Of a DNA stretch of 64,000 nucleotides, positions 21,563 to 31,707 are shown piece after piece; within the stretch, counting starts at the first letter, position 1, and the number at the start of each line of letters is the position of its first letter. The DNA is from Kitagawia praeruptora (lineage: Eukaryota; Streptophyta; Magnoliopsida; Apiales; Apiaceae): the NCBI GenBank assembly GCA_037693485.1, contig CM075351.1, positions 8,861,001 to 8,925,000 on the forward strand, read 5' to 3'. The position numbers were made by a program, and so were the translations under genes. Below the pieces are notes generated by a model. The model saw only the letters and a list, made by a program, of their open reading frames with translations. It was not told where the DNA came from and ran no database searches.

Positions 21563-22318
21563 TATCTTTGCATAGAAGTCCCTACAATATAAATAACAAA
21601 AATTGTGAGGATTATTTATTATTTATATTCATTATTCTAAAAATTGGTGGTTATTCAGGATTAATTAATCATCAATTAATCCATGTTCCATAAATTATCG
21701 CACTGATTAATAATTTGAATTTTTTGTTAATCATTCCGATTAATCGCTAAATATCCGATTAATCCTTAAAAAAAATGCTACAGTTCCCGAATCCATTCCC
21801 AAAACAATTTCTGAATGTTAAGTTGTCATTATATGATTGATTATGTTGTTATAAATGAGATAGACACCTCGTACATTAATATAAATTTTATAAATAAAAT
21901 GATATCATATATCATTCAAGATTAACACTTTTAATTTTTTTTTCAAAATAAATACATAACATTACTCTAATCCTTAAATCCAATTCCTGTTTTTTACGAT
22001 ACTATTTATACTCCTCCTACATGCAAACAAAGTCTTTAATAATAACCCACACTCTCTACATATCCACGTAGACTTTATTATTTGTACATATGACTTTTTT
22101 AAGTTGTCAAAACAGTAGAGGTCCATCAAAACGCGTTTGTTGTTTTAGAATTACTCCGTAGAAAGTTGCGAAGAAAGTCGCCGTTACCGGACCTTCAAAG
22201 TCATGAGCCCCGGGCTAATTCTAATCGTTTTTTGTTTTCTTTCTATTATTAGATTGACTTCAATTATTAAGTGAAAATATTCTTCCAAATTGGCTGGAAA
22301 ATTTGGTTTGCTGAGAAC
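21563..22318. other. Intergenic, nothing recognised
   Basis: AT-rich sequence with a few GATTAATCG-type motifs at 21660-21765, ending at the target site of Gypsy-A (TTGTC, 22319-22323). Confidence 0.5.
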
Positions 22319-22323
22319 TTGTC

Positions 22324-22976
22324 CGATAGGTACCCGCTGTAAGCCTACAGCGGGCACCCGCTGTGAGCAAACCCGCCAACCGCTATTACGCATCCACCTA
22401 TAACAAATACTCATTAATTACACATGTGTCATTTCATATTATCTTTACTAAAAGCAATCCACTTGACAAACAAATATCTACACACAAATATATTTGCAAA
22501 ATATCTCGTTACATTGCTCACTAAGGCAGGGGACCATAAAGGCAACTAAGGGGACACAAAGGCATTCAAGCTATGACAAAAGCGGCTGTGCTAGAATCGA
22601 GGTATGTGGGAAAGGGACACTAATCACTGTTCCAATAGTGGCTCACTGTAGCTTTAACGGCATAACAAGTGGGTCACCAAGTGGGTGAACAGTTATTAGA
22701 GGACCTAGCCTATAAATACCCCCATTCTACACACAAGGTGATATATACAATTTCAATAGCACAAAATCTACCATTCATTCTCTCCCTTTACACAGATACA
22801 TTTTCACCCGTTTCGATTATTATTATTTCGATTACTGATTCTCACACCGGAGGTGCTTGACGGCCACCACCCCCGGGCGAGCATTATTTTGCAGATACCC
22901 AAACTCAGGTGAAGTACCCCCGGAACAGTGAGCGGAACAGTGATCGGAAGCCATTAATCGACCGTGAGGATTATCA
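22324..22976 (+). repeat. 5' LTR of Gypsy-A
   Basis: 653 bp. The first base is C where the 3' LTR has T (TGATAGGTACCC). Ends GAGGATTATCA. TATA box TATAAATA at 22711-22718. Confidence 0.93.
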
Positions 22977-22978
22977 TT

Positions 22979-22997
22979 TGGCGCTAGAAGGAGGGGG
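22979..22997 (+). other. Primer-binding site of Gypsy-A
   Basis: TGGCGCTAGAAGGAGGGG starts two bases after the LTR. This PBS type is known from Tat/Ogre elements. The priming tRNA, possibly tRNA-Arg, is recalled rather than tested. Confidence 0.7.
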
Positions 22998-23091
22998 ATT
23001 TTTCTTGAAGAAAAACCCACCACCTGCTCTACCGACACAGTAGCTATTCACACCCTCAAAACATAAATCAAAAACACCTCAAAAACATTGA

Positions 23092-26000
23092 ATGGAAATC
23101 CCAATACTACACCCAGATGAACAAGAACACGAGGAAAATACAACTGGAATCCCGCCAGTCAACCCACCAGAGAACCCACCCAAAGTTGACGGGCAAGAGC
23201 AAATCCTTAGCCTTAATCTCACAGGCTGTAACCAACAACAAATTGACTTAATCATGCAAATAGCCGCAACCCTTCCTCAGGCCGGACCAAAACCCTTGAC
23301 AAAGCAAGCAAGCCTGCCCGTGAACCCGCTTGACAATCATAATGAGGCAAACAGCCAACCGCGTGAGGCAAACTCTGCTTTCTCTCGCCTAGGCTCATCT
23401 CAGAATACTAAACATGACAGACACAACAAGAATCACCATCCCCCGGAAGTATGGGAACAGAACAGAAGGCATAGAGACCTCAGAAAAATAATCATTAACA
23501 AAAAAGCCGCCTACGACAAGGTAGTGGCTGAATACGAAGCACAAAAGAACCAACAGCAACCTCCTGCCCGCTCAAAGCAACCCGAAATAACACAACCATC
23601 AAACGCAGAAATGTTACAGACCATATTGGAACTCAAGAATAAAATAGAAGGAAATAGCGAACAAGATATGAGTGGAACACCATTCACAGCAAGACTAGAG
23701 GCTGAGCCACGGCAAAAAGACATCAAACATCACAGCTTCAACTCTTTTGACGGGCTGGCAGACCCGGAAGAGCACCTTAGCTATTTCGACCAACTGGCTC
23801 TCCACTACGAGTATAATGACTTGACACGATGTCGATTCTTCGCCGCAACTCTCCGCGGCAACGCCCAAAGATGGTTTTGCAGGATATCCACCAGGTCCAT
23901 AGATACTTGGTTGGAATTTAAGAAATTATTTCTCAACAAATTCAAAGCAAACCAACAACACGAAGTTCATACCGTATTTCTTGAAACCATTGCACAACGT
24001 AATGGTGAAACTTTACAAAATTACATCGACCGCTTCAAGGAAGCCGTCAACAAAGTCGTCTGTGTCAATGAAACAGAGGCTTTGGTTCATTTAAGGAGAG
24101 GTCTCAACCCTTACGAGTGCGAGAAGTACGTATGCCGTCTCATGGAAACTAAACCCACTACTCTGGCAAAGGCGTATGACTTGGCATCTCAAGCCATCAA
24201 CGAAATCGAGTCTCTCAACGTACTTAAACAATCTAGGGCTCCACCCGCACCCGCACCATATTTCCAAAGGGAAAGGTACGCGCCCTACCAAAGGCAATCA
24301 CCCGCCTTGCATCAAGTACAAACTACTCACGGGCCGCAGCCCGCCCAAAGATCTCAACCATCACCACCAATCAGAGACCGCCAAGGGCCTTTAAGCCCGC
24401 AAAGACCGGATAGGCGTCCTGAACCAAAGTGGACAGAATTTACTCTCCCAAGAGCAACCATTTTACGAGAAATCAAAGGGAAACCTTTCTACTTTCCACC
24501 GGCCCCAATGCACTCTTCACCTGATGACAGGCCCAAAGACAAGCACTGCGATTATCACGAAACACATGGGCATTTCACAGATAATTGCCTTTCTCTCAAG
24601 TACTTTCTGGAAAAACAAGTCAAGGCAGGCAATTTATCTCAATACTTGCCCAGACAAATACTTGGCCCGCCCTCCTCTCAAGGACACAACAAAAACATAG
24701 TACATACCGTGTTTGGCGGACAGGTCTCACCACCTAGAGAGGAACAGACCGTCTATACCATATCTGAGGGTCCGCCAAACGTCATTACTTTCACAGATGC
24801 AGACTATGAAGGCATCAATCCCAATCACACTGAAGCACTAGTCATATCTTTGGGCATCGCCCAGAATGAGGTCAAAAGGGTTCTGGTCGACAACGGGTCC
24901 TCGGTCGACATTTGTTTCCAACACACCTGGGACAGGCTAAAGCTAAATGACGAAAAATTAGAAAAATGTCCTGATGAAACTCCGCTTTACGGGTTCGGCC
25001 ACAACGCCGTCCCAATAGCAGGCATTGCACGGCTCCCGGTCTATTTTGGGGAATCTCCCAGACAAGTTTGCAGGGTCATCAAATTCTACGTCATTAACAC
25101 AGCCTCCTCCTACAACATGATCTTGGGACGGCCCACATTGAACTTGTTAAAGGCAGTTACTTCTACCCCTCATCTCAAAATCAAGTTCCCTACTTCAAAT
25201 GGGATAGGAGAAATCAAAGGGGATTTTGAAACCTCTAAAAGATGTTACGGCACTGCACTTACCTTGGGAAAATCCGAGCCCAGCAATGTCAACAGAGAAA
25301 GGGCTCAAAGCAGGAGACAAGCAAAAAGACAGAGGCACGATGCCCACCAACGCGCCAATAACAAAAAGAGAAAAGAGGTACAATTTATTGACGGGCATGA
25401 CCCGTTGACAGAGGACCCGCCAAGAATTGATGCCAATCTAATGAAATGTCTCAAAAGAGAAGAGAACCCGCCGATAACCCCGGCAGTACAGACAGAGAAA
25501 ATAGAAATCATACCCGGAGACACAAACAAGACTGTCAGTATATGTGCGGGTTTGGACTCTGTCTTTAAAAAGGGCCTCACCGACCTCTTAAGAAAGTATG
25601 CAGACGTTTTTGCATGGAGTCCGAAGGATATGCCGGGATTAGATGAGTCTGTGGCAATCCATAAGCTAAATGTAGATCCAGACAAAACACCAAAAATACA
25701 GAAACGAAGGAACTTTGCGCCAGAGCGACAGCGGGCCATTGATATTGAAATTGACAAACTCTTGGACGCAGACCTGATTTGCGAGGTCACCTACCCTAAG
25801 TGGGTGGCAAATGTGGTATTGGTAAAGAAAGCTAATGGGAAGTGGAGGATATGCGTCGATTACACCGATTTGAACGCAGCATGCCCAAAGGACCCATATC
25901 CTCTCCCTTCGATAGACCAACTCATTGATGCCACAGCGGGTCATCTAATGCTAAGTTTCATGGACGCCTACTCAGGCTACAACCAAATTAAAATGACTCC

Positions 26001-28716
26001 AGAAGACAGAGAAAAAACGGCTTTCGTTACACACAGGGGAGTATATTGTTACAAAGTGATGCCATTTGGGTTGATCAATGCCGGTGCCACCTTCCAAAAA
26101 ACCATGAATAGAATCTTTAGCGGACAATTGGGCCGAAATATGGAAGTATATGTGGATGATCTCATAGTAAAATCTCTCCTAACGGTTTCCCACCTCCAGG
26201 ACTTGGAAGAATGTTTTTCCACCCTCAGGAAACAAAATATGAAACTCAACCCGGATAAGTGTGCATTCGCACTTGATGCCGGCAAATTCCTAGGTTTCTT
26301 GGTTTCTCACAGAGGTATTGAGGCCAACCCTGAGAAAATAAAGGCCATAATCGACATGCAACCACCCAAAACCCTGAAAGAAATACAAAAACTAACGGGG
26401 AGGTTGGCCGCCCTCAGAAGATTCATAGCGAAATTGGCAGACAGATGCTTTCCATTCTTTGACACCTTGAAAGGGGCCACGAAAACCAACAAAATATCTT
26501 GGACAGCGGAATGTCAAAAGGCCTTTGAAGATCTCAAAACTTATCTCTCCTCTGCCCCGCTACTTGCGGTCGCAGCCCCCTCAGAACCACTATCACTCTA
26601 CTTATCCGCAACAGACAAAGCCGTGAGGGCAGTACTTATCAAAGAAGAAAATGGTGAGCAAAAACCAGTTTACTATGTCAGCCAAGTGCTCAAAGACGCG
26701 GAAACCCGCTATCCCAACGTCCAAAAATTTGCTCTAGCTTTGGTCATGGCGAGCAGAAAATTGCGGCACTATTTTCAAGGAAGACAAATCAGAATCATCA
26801 CAGATCAACCGCTAAGAAAAATACTTCACAAACCAGATTTATCAGGTAGGTTGATTAACTGGGCAATAGAACTTGGTCAATTCGATCTCAGATACATACC
26901 AAGAACCGCCATCAAGGCACAAGCGTTGGCTGATTTTATGGTTGAATGTTCATTCGCCACAAATGAAAAAGAGACACCCGCAAAGGCAAATACAGCCGCG
27001 GACACCAATTGGCAGTTGTATGTAGATGGTTCCTCCACAAACACCCGTTGTGGGGCAGGGCTCATCTTGACCAGCCCTGACGGTTTTCAAGTCAAACAAG
27101 CCATACAGCTAAATTTCAAAGCCACAAACAATCAAGCGGAATATGAGGCACTTTTGGCCGGTTTGGCATTGGCAAAAAGTTTACAGGCAAAAAAGATAAC
27201 CATCTATAGCGACTCGCAGCTGGTTGTTCGACAAACAACAGGAGACTATTCAACAAAAGATAGCAATCTCAGCAAATATCAGGAAATAATTCAGGCAATG
27301 CTAAATCAGTTTGAAGAATACTCTCTTGAACAAATAGACAGAATGGACAACACAGTTGCGGACATGTTATCTAAATTAACACAAGGCGAGAAAGCGGAGG
27401 CGGACACGGTTTACTTTGAAGAGTTAACTGTCCCAAGTACAAACAAATTGGATATCATGGAAATAAGCCCGCCAAGGGATAGTTGGATGACCCCTTACAT
27501 TTGTTACTTGGAAAATGGCACACTACCGGAGGACAGACTCAAAGCAAAAATTGTCAAATCACAAGCAACGAAATACTTTCTTCAGGAGGGTATTTTATAC
27601 AAGAGAAGTTTTGACTCCCCTATACTTAAATGTGTCGACGAAGAAGAAGCCCTATATTGCATAAGAGAGGTCCACGAAGGCATTTGTGGTGATCACATGG
27701 CGGGCAAAGCATTAGCACACAAAATACTCAGACAAGGCTATTATTGGCCGAAAATGCACAAAGAATGCAAAAACTTCACTAAGAGATGCCGCCAATGTCA
27801 ACTGTTCAGCAATATGTCCAGAAAGTCACCAGCACTCCCAGCGGCCATATTATCCCCAATACCTTTTGCAATCTGGGGCATTGACATCATGGGACCATTC
27901 CCTAAAGCCAAAGGTGACTTACAGTACGTTATGGTCGCCATTGATTACATGACGAAATGGGCGGAAGCAAAGGCTCTTAAACACATTACACAAGATGACG
28001 CCATTCGTTTTGTTGAAGAGCAAGTCATCACAAGATTTGGAATCCCAGTAATACTCATCTCTGACAACGGTACGCAGTTTGTAGGCTCCAAATTTACTAA
28101 ATTCCTGTCCGACCACGGGATCAAACATAAGAAAGCATCCGTTTGCCATCCTCAGAGCAACGGGCAGGTTGAGGTCACTAACCGCATCATCGTTCGGGGT
28201 CTAGAGAAAAGACTGACTACTTCAAAGAGAAAATGGCCTATTGAATTACCCAATGTTCTTTGGGCTTATCGCACATCACCCAGGACAAGTACCGGGGAAT
28301 CTCCTTTCAAACTAGCTTTTGGCACAGAAGCACTGGCACCAGTCGAAATTGGCTCACCATCTTACCGTGCCCTCAACTTTGAAGAGGAGGCAAATACTCA
28401 AGGACTTAAAACGAATCTTGACCTTCTAGATGAAGTCAGAGAAACCGCTGTTGAGAAAATGACCGCTTACAAAGAAAAGACAAAAGATTTCTTTGGCAAA
28501 AAGGCAAGAATCAAAGCCTATATAGAAGGCGATTTGGTTAACAGAGCAACTGAGGCATCCGACCCCAGACACACTGGCAAACTTATGCCAAAATGGGAAG
28601 GACCCTACAAAATCATCAAAGTACTCAGGCCGGGTTCTTACAAACTAGCCTATCTAAATGGCACTGAAGTCAACAACACTTGGCATGGCGACAAGCTGCG
28701 GAAATATTATCAATAG
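23092..28716 (+). CDS. Gypsy-A Gag-Pol polyprotein
   Basis: 1,874 residues in one uninterrupted frame. Gag (retrotransposon gag domain, WLEFKKLFLNKFKANQ region at about 280-300) is followed by a variant zinc motif CDYHETHGHFTDNC at about 480. Protease: VLVDNGSSVDI. RT: YVDD at 1020-1023. A first RNase H-like domain follows RT but has Ser where the first catalytic Asp is expected and has lost the Glu. A second, separate RNase H domain (LYVDGSSTNTRCGAG; NNQAEYEALLAGL; IYSDSQLVV) keeps the acidic residues. This dual arrangement is known for the Tat lineage. Integrase has an HHCC region and D1598, D1658, E1694 with 35 residues between the last two. No chromodomain is visible. The frame looks functional. 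Confidence 0.93.
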   Translation: MEIPILHPDEQEHEENTTGIPPVNPPENPPKVDGQEQILSLNLTGCNQQQIDLIMQIAATLPQAGPKPLTKQASLPVNPLDNHNEANSQPREANSAFSRLGSSQNTKHDRHNKNHHPPEVWEQNRRHRDLRKIIINKKAAYDKVVAEYEAQKNQQQPPARSKQPEITQPSNAEMLQTILELKNKIEGNSEQDMSGTPFTARLEAEPRQKDIKHHSFNSFDGLADPEEHLSYFDQLALHYEYNDLTRCRFFAATLRGNAQRWFCRISTRSIDTWLEFKKLFLNKFKANQQHEVHTVFLETIAQRNGETLQNYIDRFKEAVNKVVCVNETEALVHLRRGLNPYECEKYVCRLMETKPTTLAKAYDLASQAINEIESLNVLKQSRAPPAPAPYFQRERYAPYQRQSPALHQVQTTHGPQPAQRSQPSPPIRDRQGPLSPQRPDRRPEPKWTEFTLPRATILREIKGKPFYFPPAPMHSSPDDRPKDKHCDYHETHGHFTDNCLSLKYFLEKQVKAGNLSQYLPRQILGPPSSQGHNKNIVHTVFGGQVSPPREEQTVYTISEGPPNVITFTDADYEGINPNHTEALVISLGIAQNEVKRVLVDNGSSVDICFQHTWDRLKLNDEKLEKCPDETPLYGFGHNAVPIAGIARLPVYFGESPRQVCRVIKFYVINTASSYNMILGRPTLNLLKAVTSTPHLKIKFPTSNGIGEIKGDFETSKRCYGTALTLGKSEPSNVNRERAQSRRQAKRQRHDAHQRANNKKRKEVQFIDGHDPLTEDPPRIDANLMKCLKREENPPITPAVQTEKIEIIPGDTNKTVSICAGLDSVFKKGLTDLLRKYADVFAWSPKDMPGLDESVAIHKLNVDPDKTPKIQKRRNFAPERQRAIDIEIDKLLDADLICEVTYPKWVANVVLVKKANGKWRICVDYTDLNAACPKDPYPLPSIDQLIDATAGHLMLSFMDAYSGYNQIKMTPEDREKTAFVTHRGVYCYKVMPFGLINAGATFQKTMNRIFSGQLGRNMEVYVDDLIVKSLLTVSHLQDLEECFSTLRKQNMKLNPDKCAFALDAGKFLGFLVSHRGIEANPEKIKAIIDMQPPKTLKEIQKLTGRLAALRRFIAKLADRCFPFFDTLKGATKTNKISWTAECQKAFEDLKTYLSSAPLLAVAAPSEPLSLYLSATDKAVRAVLIKEENGEQKPVYYVSQVLKDAETRYPNVQKFALALVMASRKLRHYFQGRQIRIITDQPLRKILHKPDLSGRLINWAIELGQFDLRYIPRTAIKAQALADFMVECSFATNEKETPAKANTAADTNWQLYVDGSSTNTRCGAGLILTSPDGFQVKQAIQLNFKATNNQAEYEALLAGLALAKSLQAKKITIYSDSQLVVRQTTGDYSTKDSNLSKYQEIIQAMLNQFEEYSLEQIDRMDNTVADMLSKLTQGEKAEADTVYFEELTVPSTNKLDIMEISPPRDSWMTPYICYLENGTLPEDRLKAKIVKSQATKYFLQEGILYKRSFDSPILKCVDEEEALYCIREVHEGICGDHMAGKALAHKILRQGYYWPKMHKECKNFTKRCRQCQLFSNMSRKSPALPAAILSPIPFAIWGIDIMGPFPKAKGDLQYVMVAIDYMTKWAEAKALKHITQDDAIRFVEEQVITRFGIPVILISDNGTQFVGSKFTKFLSDHGIKHKKASVCHPQSNGQVEVTNRIIVRGLEKRLTTSKRKWPIELPNVLWAYRTSPRTSTGESPFKLAFGTEALAPVEIGSPSYRALNFEEEANTQGLKTNLDLLDEVRETAVEKMTAYKEKTKDFFGKKARIKAYIEGDLVNRATEASDPRHTGKLMPKWEGPYKIIKVLRPGSYKLAYLNGTEVNNTWHGDKLRKYYQ

Positions 28717-28818
28717 ACGGTTAGACAATCTCTTCTCTCTGCTTTCTTTGTAACAAAGGGAACTATATTTTCAATGAAATACTTTTACAAAAAAAAAAAT
28801 TTTGTTGTCTACTTTACA

Positions 28819-29232
28819 CAAGTTACAAATTGCAAAGTCCCTCTGCGGACAGTTACACAAGTTACAAATTGCAAAGTCCCTCTGCGGACATTTACACAAG
28901 TTACAAATTGAAACCATTACACAGTCCCTCTGCGGACATTTACACAAGTTACAAATTGCAACCATTACACAGTCCCTCTGCGGACATTTACACAAGTTAC
29001 AAATTGCAACCATTACACAGTCCCTCTGCGGACATTTACACAAGTTACAAATTGCAACCATTACACAGTCCCTCTGCGGACATTTACACAAGTTACAAAT
29101 TGCAACCATTACACAGTCCCTCTGCGGACATTTACACAAGTTACAAATTGCAACCATTACACAGTCCCTCTGCGGACATTTACACAAGTTACAAATTACA
29201 ACAATTACAAAGTCCCTCTGCGGACCATTACA
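28819..29232. repeat. Minisatellite in the gypsy 3' region, 9 units (2 x 39 bp, 7 x 48 bp)
   Basis: The unit core is CAAGTTACAAATTGCAA ... AGTCCCTCTGCGGACA. The first two units lack 9 bp. Five consecutive units are nearly identical. All unit lengths are multiples of three, so frames on both strands stay open through the array; these frames are by-products. Variable tandem arrays in this part of Tat/Ogre elements are known and can seed satellites. Confidence 0.95.
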
Positions 29233-29774
29233 CAATTAGAAATCCCAAATCTGCACAATTCGTCTATGGACAGTTCCCACAAACAATGTTTACAGACGTT
29301 ACTAAGGGCGTCAACGGACAACTACTGACTTACAGTGAGAAATCTTGTAAAGATATCGACATCTTACAAGTCCTACAAACAAAAGACGGTATCTTACAAC
29401 AGAAGTTACAAAAATTGTTTGTTACGGCCGATTGACAAGAAAATATCAGGGCATAAGTACTTGATACTTCAAGAAAGAGTTAAGTCCCCTAAACGGGTAT
29501 AAAGACCGCTGTGCATTTCAGTCTACAGCTCTCGACAAGAAACAATAAAGCACCCTTGACGGGCATTTATTAAGGCAATAAACCCGCCAAGAGCAGGATA
29601 CTACAAACAATCTACGACGGAATGCTTACATAAATATGAAGGCAATACGATTCAAAGCAGAACAAAAAAGGAAAACAGTTGGGTGCAAAGGATAAATAAA
29701 TATTTTATTCATAAAATAATTTTATTACAAGCATGTTATTACAAGGATTATAGACTCCTACATCTACGAATCCT
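29233..29774. other. Spacer between minisatellite and antisense gene 2
   Basis: No credible ORF. On the minus strand AATAAAA-type signals occur at 29700-29735, shortly after the stop of the antisense gene, and could serve as its poly(A) signal. Confidence 0.5.
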
Positions 29775-30086
29775 TCATGCTTGAGGGGCTTCATCTTTGG
29801 CATCTGCACCTTTCTTGGAGCTTTCACCCTGAGGAGGAGCTCGGAAACGAAAGTCGATTACATCCGTCTCCGGCTTATCCTTTGCCTCCTTAGCAGCACG
29901 GGCAGCAGCAGCCTTCCGAGCAGCCTTACGGCATTCCTCGGCATTATAAGCATCGCCCTGCTCTTCCCAAATGTTGGCCCAAGCTCTCCAACTGGCTTCA
30001 GTATACTTTGACATAGCCAATTCACGCCCCCATGGAAATGGGGTGAAGTCCTCATCCATATCAGAAAGAAGAAATTTCTTCGACAT
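29775..30086 (-). CDS. Gypsy-A antisense gene 2: small charged protein, unknown
   Basis: 103 residues from ATG 30086 to the stop at 29775. The upstream frame begins with TTG, so this ATG is preferred. The N-terminal half is acidic and aromatic (SDMDEDFTPFPWGREL). The middle is an Ala/Lys/Arg-rich helical stretch (CRKAARKAAAARAAKEAKDK), and the tail is polar. A TATA box lies 66 bases upstream and AATAAA-type signals follow the stop, so this looks like a compact transcription unit opposite to gag-pol. No family is recognised. Its function inside the element is unknown. Confidence 0.55.
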   Translation of the reverse strand: MSKKFLLSDMDEDFTPFPWGRELAMSKYTEASWRAWANIWEEQGDAYNAEECRKAARKAAAARAAKEAKDKPETDVIDFRFRAPPQGESSKKGADAKDEAPQA

Positions 30087-30151
30087 GACGAACAAGAGTT
30101 TTCAAAGAATAAGTGGAAGAAGGAATGATCTACATTTACAATCAACCATCC

Positions 30152-30159
30152 TATTTATA
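30152..30159 (-). promoter_or_regulatory. TATA box of antisense gene 2
   Basis: Minus-strand CTATAAATAGG, with no ATG between it and the start codon at 30086. Confidence 0.6.
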
Positions 30160-30524
30160 GGGAGGTAAAAAGAAGAGAGAGGGGGGTAAAGTCATCTCCA
30201 GTCAAAAAATTACAGTTCCCATGCAGACTGAAGTAAAGGCTCAGTCAAATTTCTTTTGACTCCAATGCAGTATTAAATGCTGAAAACAAACTCCCACAGT
30301 CAAAATTTTCAAAGTCAAGGTAACCATTTTCCCACACATATTTACTACATACTTTGACACAAAGATACGAACACACATCCAGTTATGGTTCGCAACAAAA
30401 ATACCGAATTCACAAACACAAAAATTATCAACACGGAATGTTTCACAATCGCACAACGGACAAACCCGCAGAGAGATTCTAAAACAAGTCCAACAAAGGT
30501 TCTTAGCCAGTTACAAAAAATAAA

Positions 30525-30910
30525 CTACGCCCAACGGGATGCGCCCAAGGGACCCTCCATACCCCTTAGCGGTTCTGTATCTTCATCTTCACTGTCATAC
30601 GCACTGGCTATGGCACTAAGGGGTTCTATCGCGACATCAGATTCTTCCGCCATCTCAGGACCAGTAGCAATATCCACTTGCTCCTTTTCAGAATCAACAG
30701 GCTGCATAATGCTATCCACTTCAGAATTAATCTCAGTATTCACGGCCGCTATTAACGGCATTGGAGTTACACCTTCTATTGCTAAAGGGTTCTCAACGGG
30801 CTTAGCACTATCCGTGACAGTCATCTCCACAATAGGCGGTCTCTACATCCTGCCCAACCACGGCCAAATCAGCCTGGCACCCGACACTTTTTCTTTCGGT
30901 TCTTCCTAAG
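30525..30910 (-). pseudogene. 3' end of Gypsy-A antisense gene 1 (after the copia insertion)
   Basis: Continues the exon interrupted at 43111. From 30910 the incoming frame stays open to a stop at 30808-30810. A second frame, open from about 30842 to the stop at 30525, encodes an acidic Glu/Asp/Ser-rich tail (AEESDVAIEPLSAIASAYDS). The pattern fits a one-base frameshift near 30838-30841. The final part of the gene is therefore broken by insertion and probably also by frameshift. Confidence 0.5.
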
Positions 30911-30915
30911 CGGGT

Positions 30916-31658
30916 GTTAGGAATAATTCATAAGTTGTGATGTTAAGAATAGAATTTACACATTATACTTCTTGTAATCCTGATCTTATAAAGGATTTAG
31001 CACTGTATATAGGTTTTATGTGTAAAACAGTTATCTGTATAGTTTAATCAGGAATGAACAGTGTATCGGAGACTACATGTCAGGAACAGAGAGCAAATCC
31101 TGATGACGTGTCCAATACTGATGGTTGATCAGATACTGATGCAGTGTGCAGATCCTGATATCAGTCGTGTTACTGATGATGTCATTATGGATGCTACAGA
31201 AACTGGCAAGTGCTATAAAACAGGATCGTTGTTTGAAGAACAAGCAAGAAGATATTATGAAGGAAAGAGTTTTCTATTGAAGGAAACTATCGACTAGAAG
31301 GCAGTACATTGTCATGTATAGATTATATCTTTCTGTTATTAGTTGATAGGTAGCATTATAAATACTCTCTCAATATCATTGTAAAGAGTGTGAGGCGTGA
31401 GACGAAATTGTGAGTTCGTGTGCGTAGCTCTGTATAAGGTTTGTATTCGAGAAGTTCGAAACAAACAGAGAGATATTTGTATTGTCAGCAGCTGCTAAAG
31501 GTATTGTACACCTTTGGTAGAGTTTGTATTTGATCTTATTAATACAAACAAGAGTTTGATTCATTCGTTTATTCTTGTTTTTATAATCAAGCAAAAATCA
31601 GACAGGATTATATAACTTGTATTCAACCCCCCCCTTCTACAAGTTATTCGAGTTAACA
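30916..31658 (+). repeat. 5' LTR of copia element 3
   Basis: 743 bp, TGTTAGGAATAATTC to GAGTTAACA. TATAAATA at 31357-31364. CTGATG-type motifs cluster at 31095-31185. Shows C, G and T where the 3' LTR has T, A and A (31029, 31130 and 31304 region). Confidence 0.94.
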
Positions 31659-31660
31659 AT

Positions 31661-31672
31661 TGGTATCAGAGC
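31661..31672 (+). other. Primer-binding site of copia element 3
   Basis: TGGTATCAGAGC, two bases after the LTR; initiator tRNA-Met type. Confidence 0.92.
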
Positions 31673-31707
31673 AGGTTGATTTCGAATAATCATAAAGATC
31701 TGCAATC

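Noticed and set aside
28771..29435. Long open frames on both strands across the 48-bp repeats, and a CRISPR-like look
   Set aside because: The frames stay open only because the units are multiples of three. There are no unique spacers and the genome is a plant.
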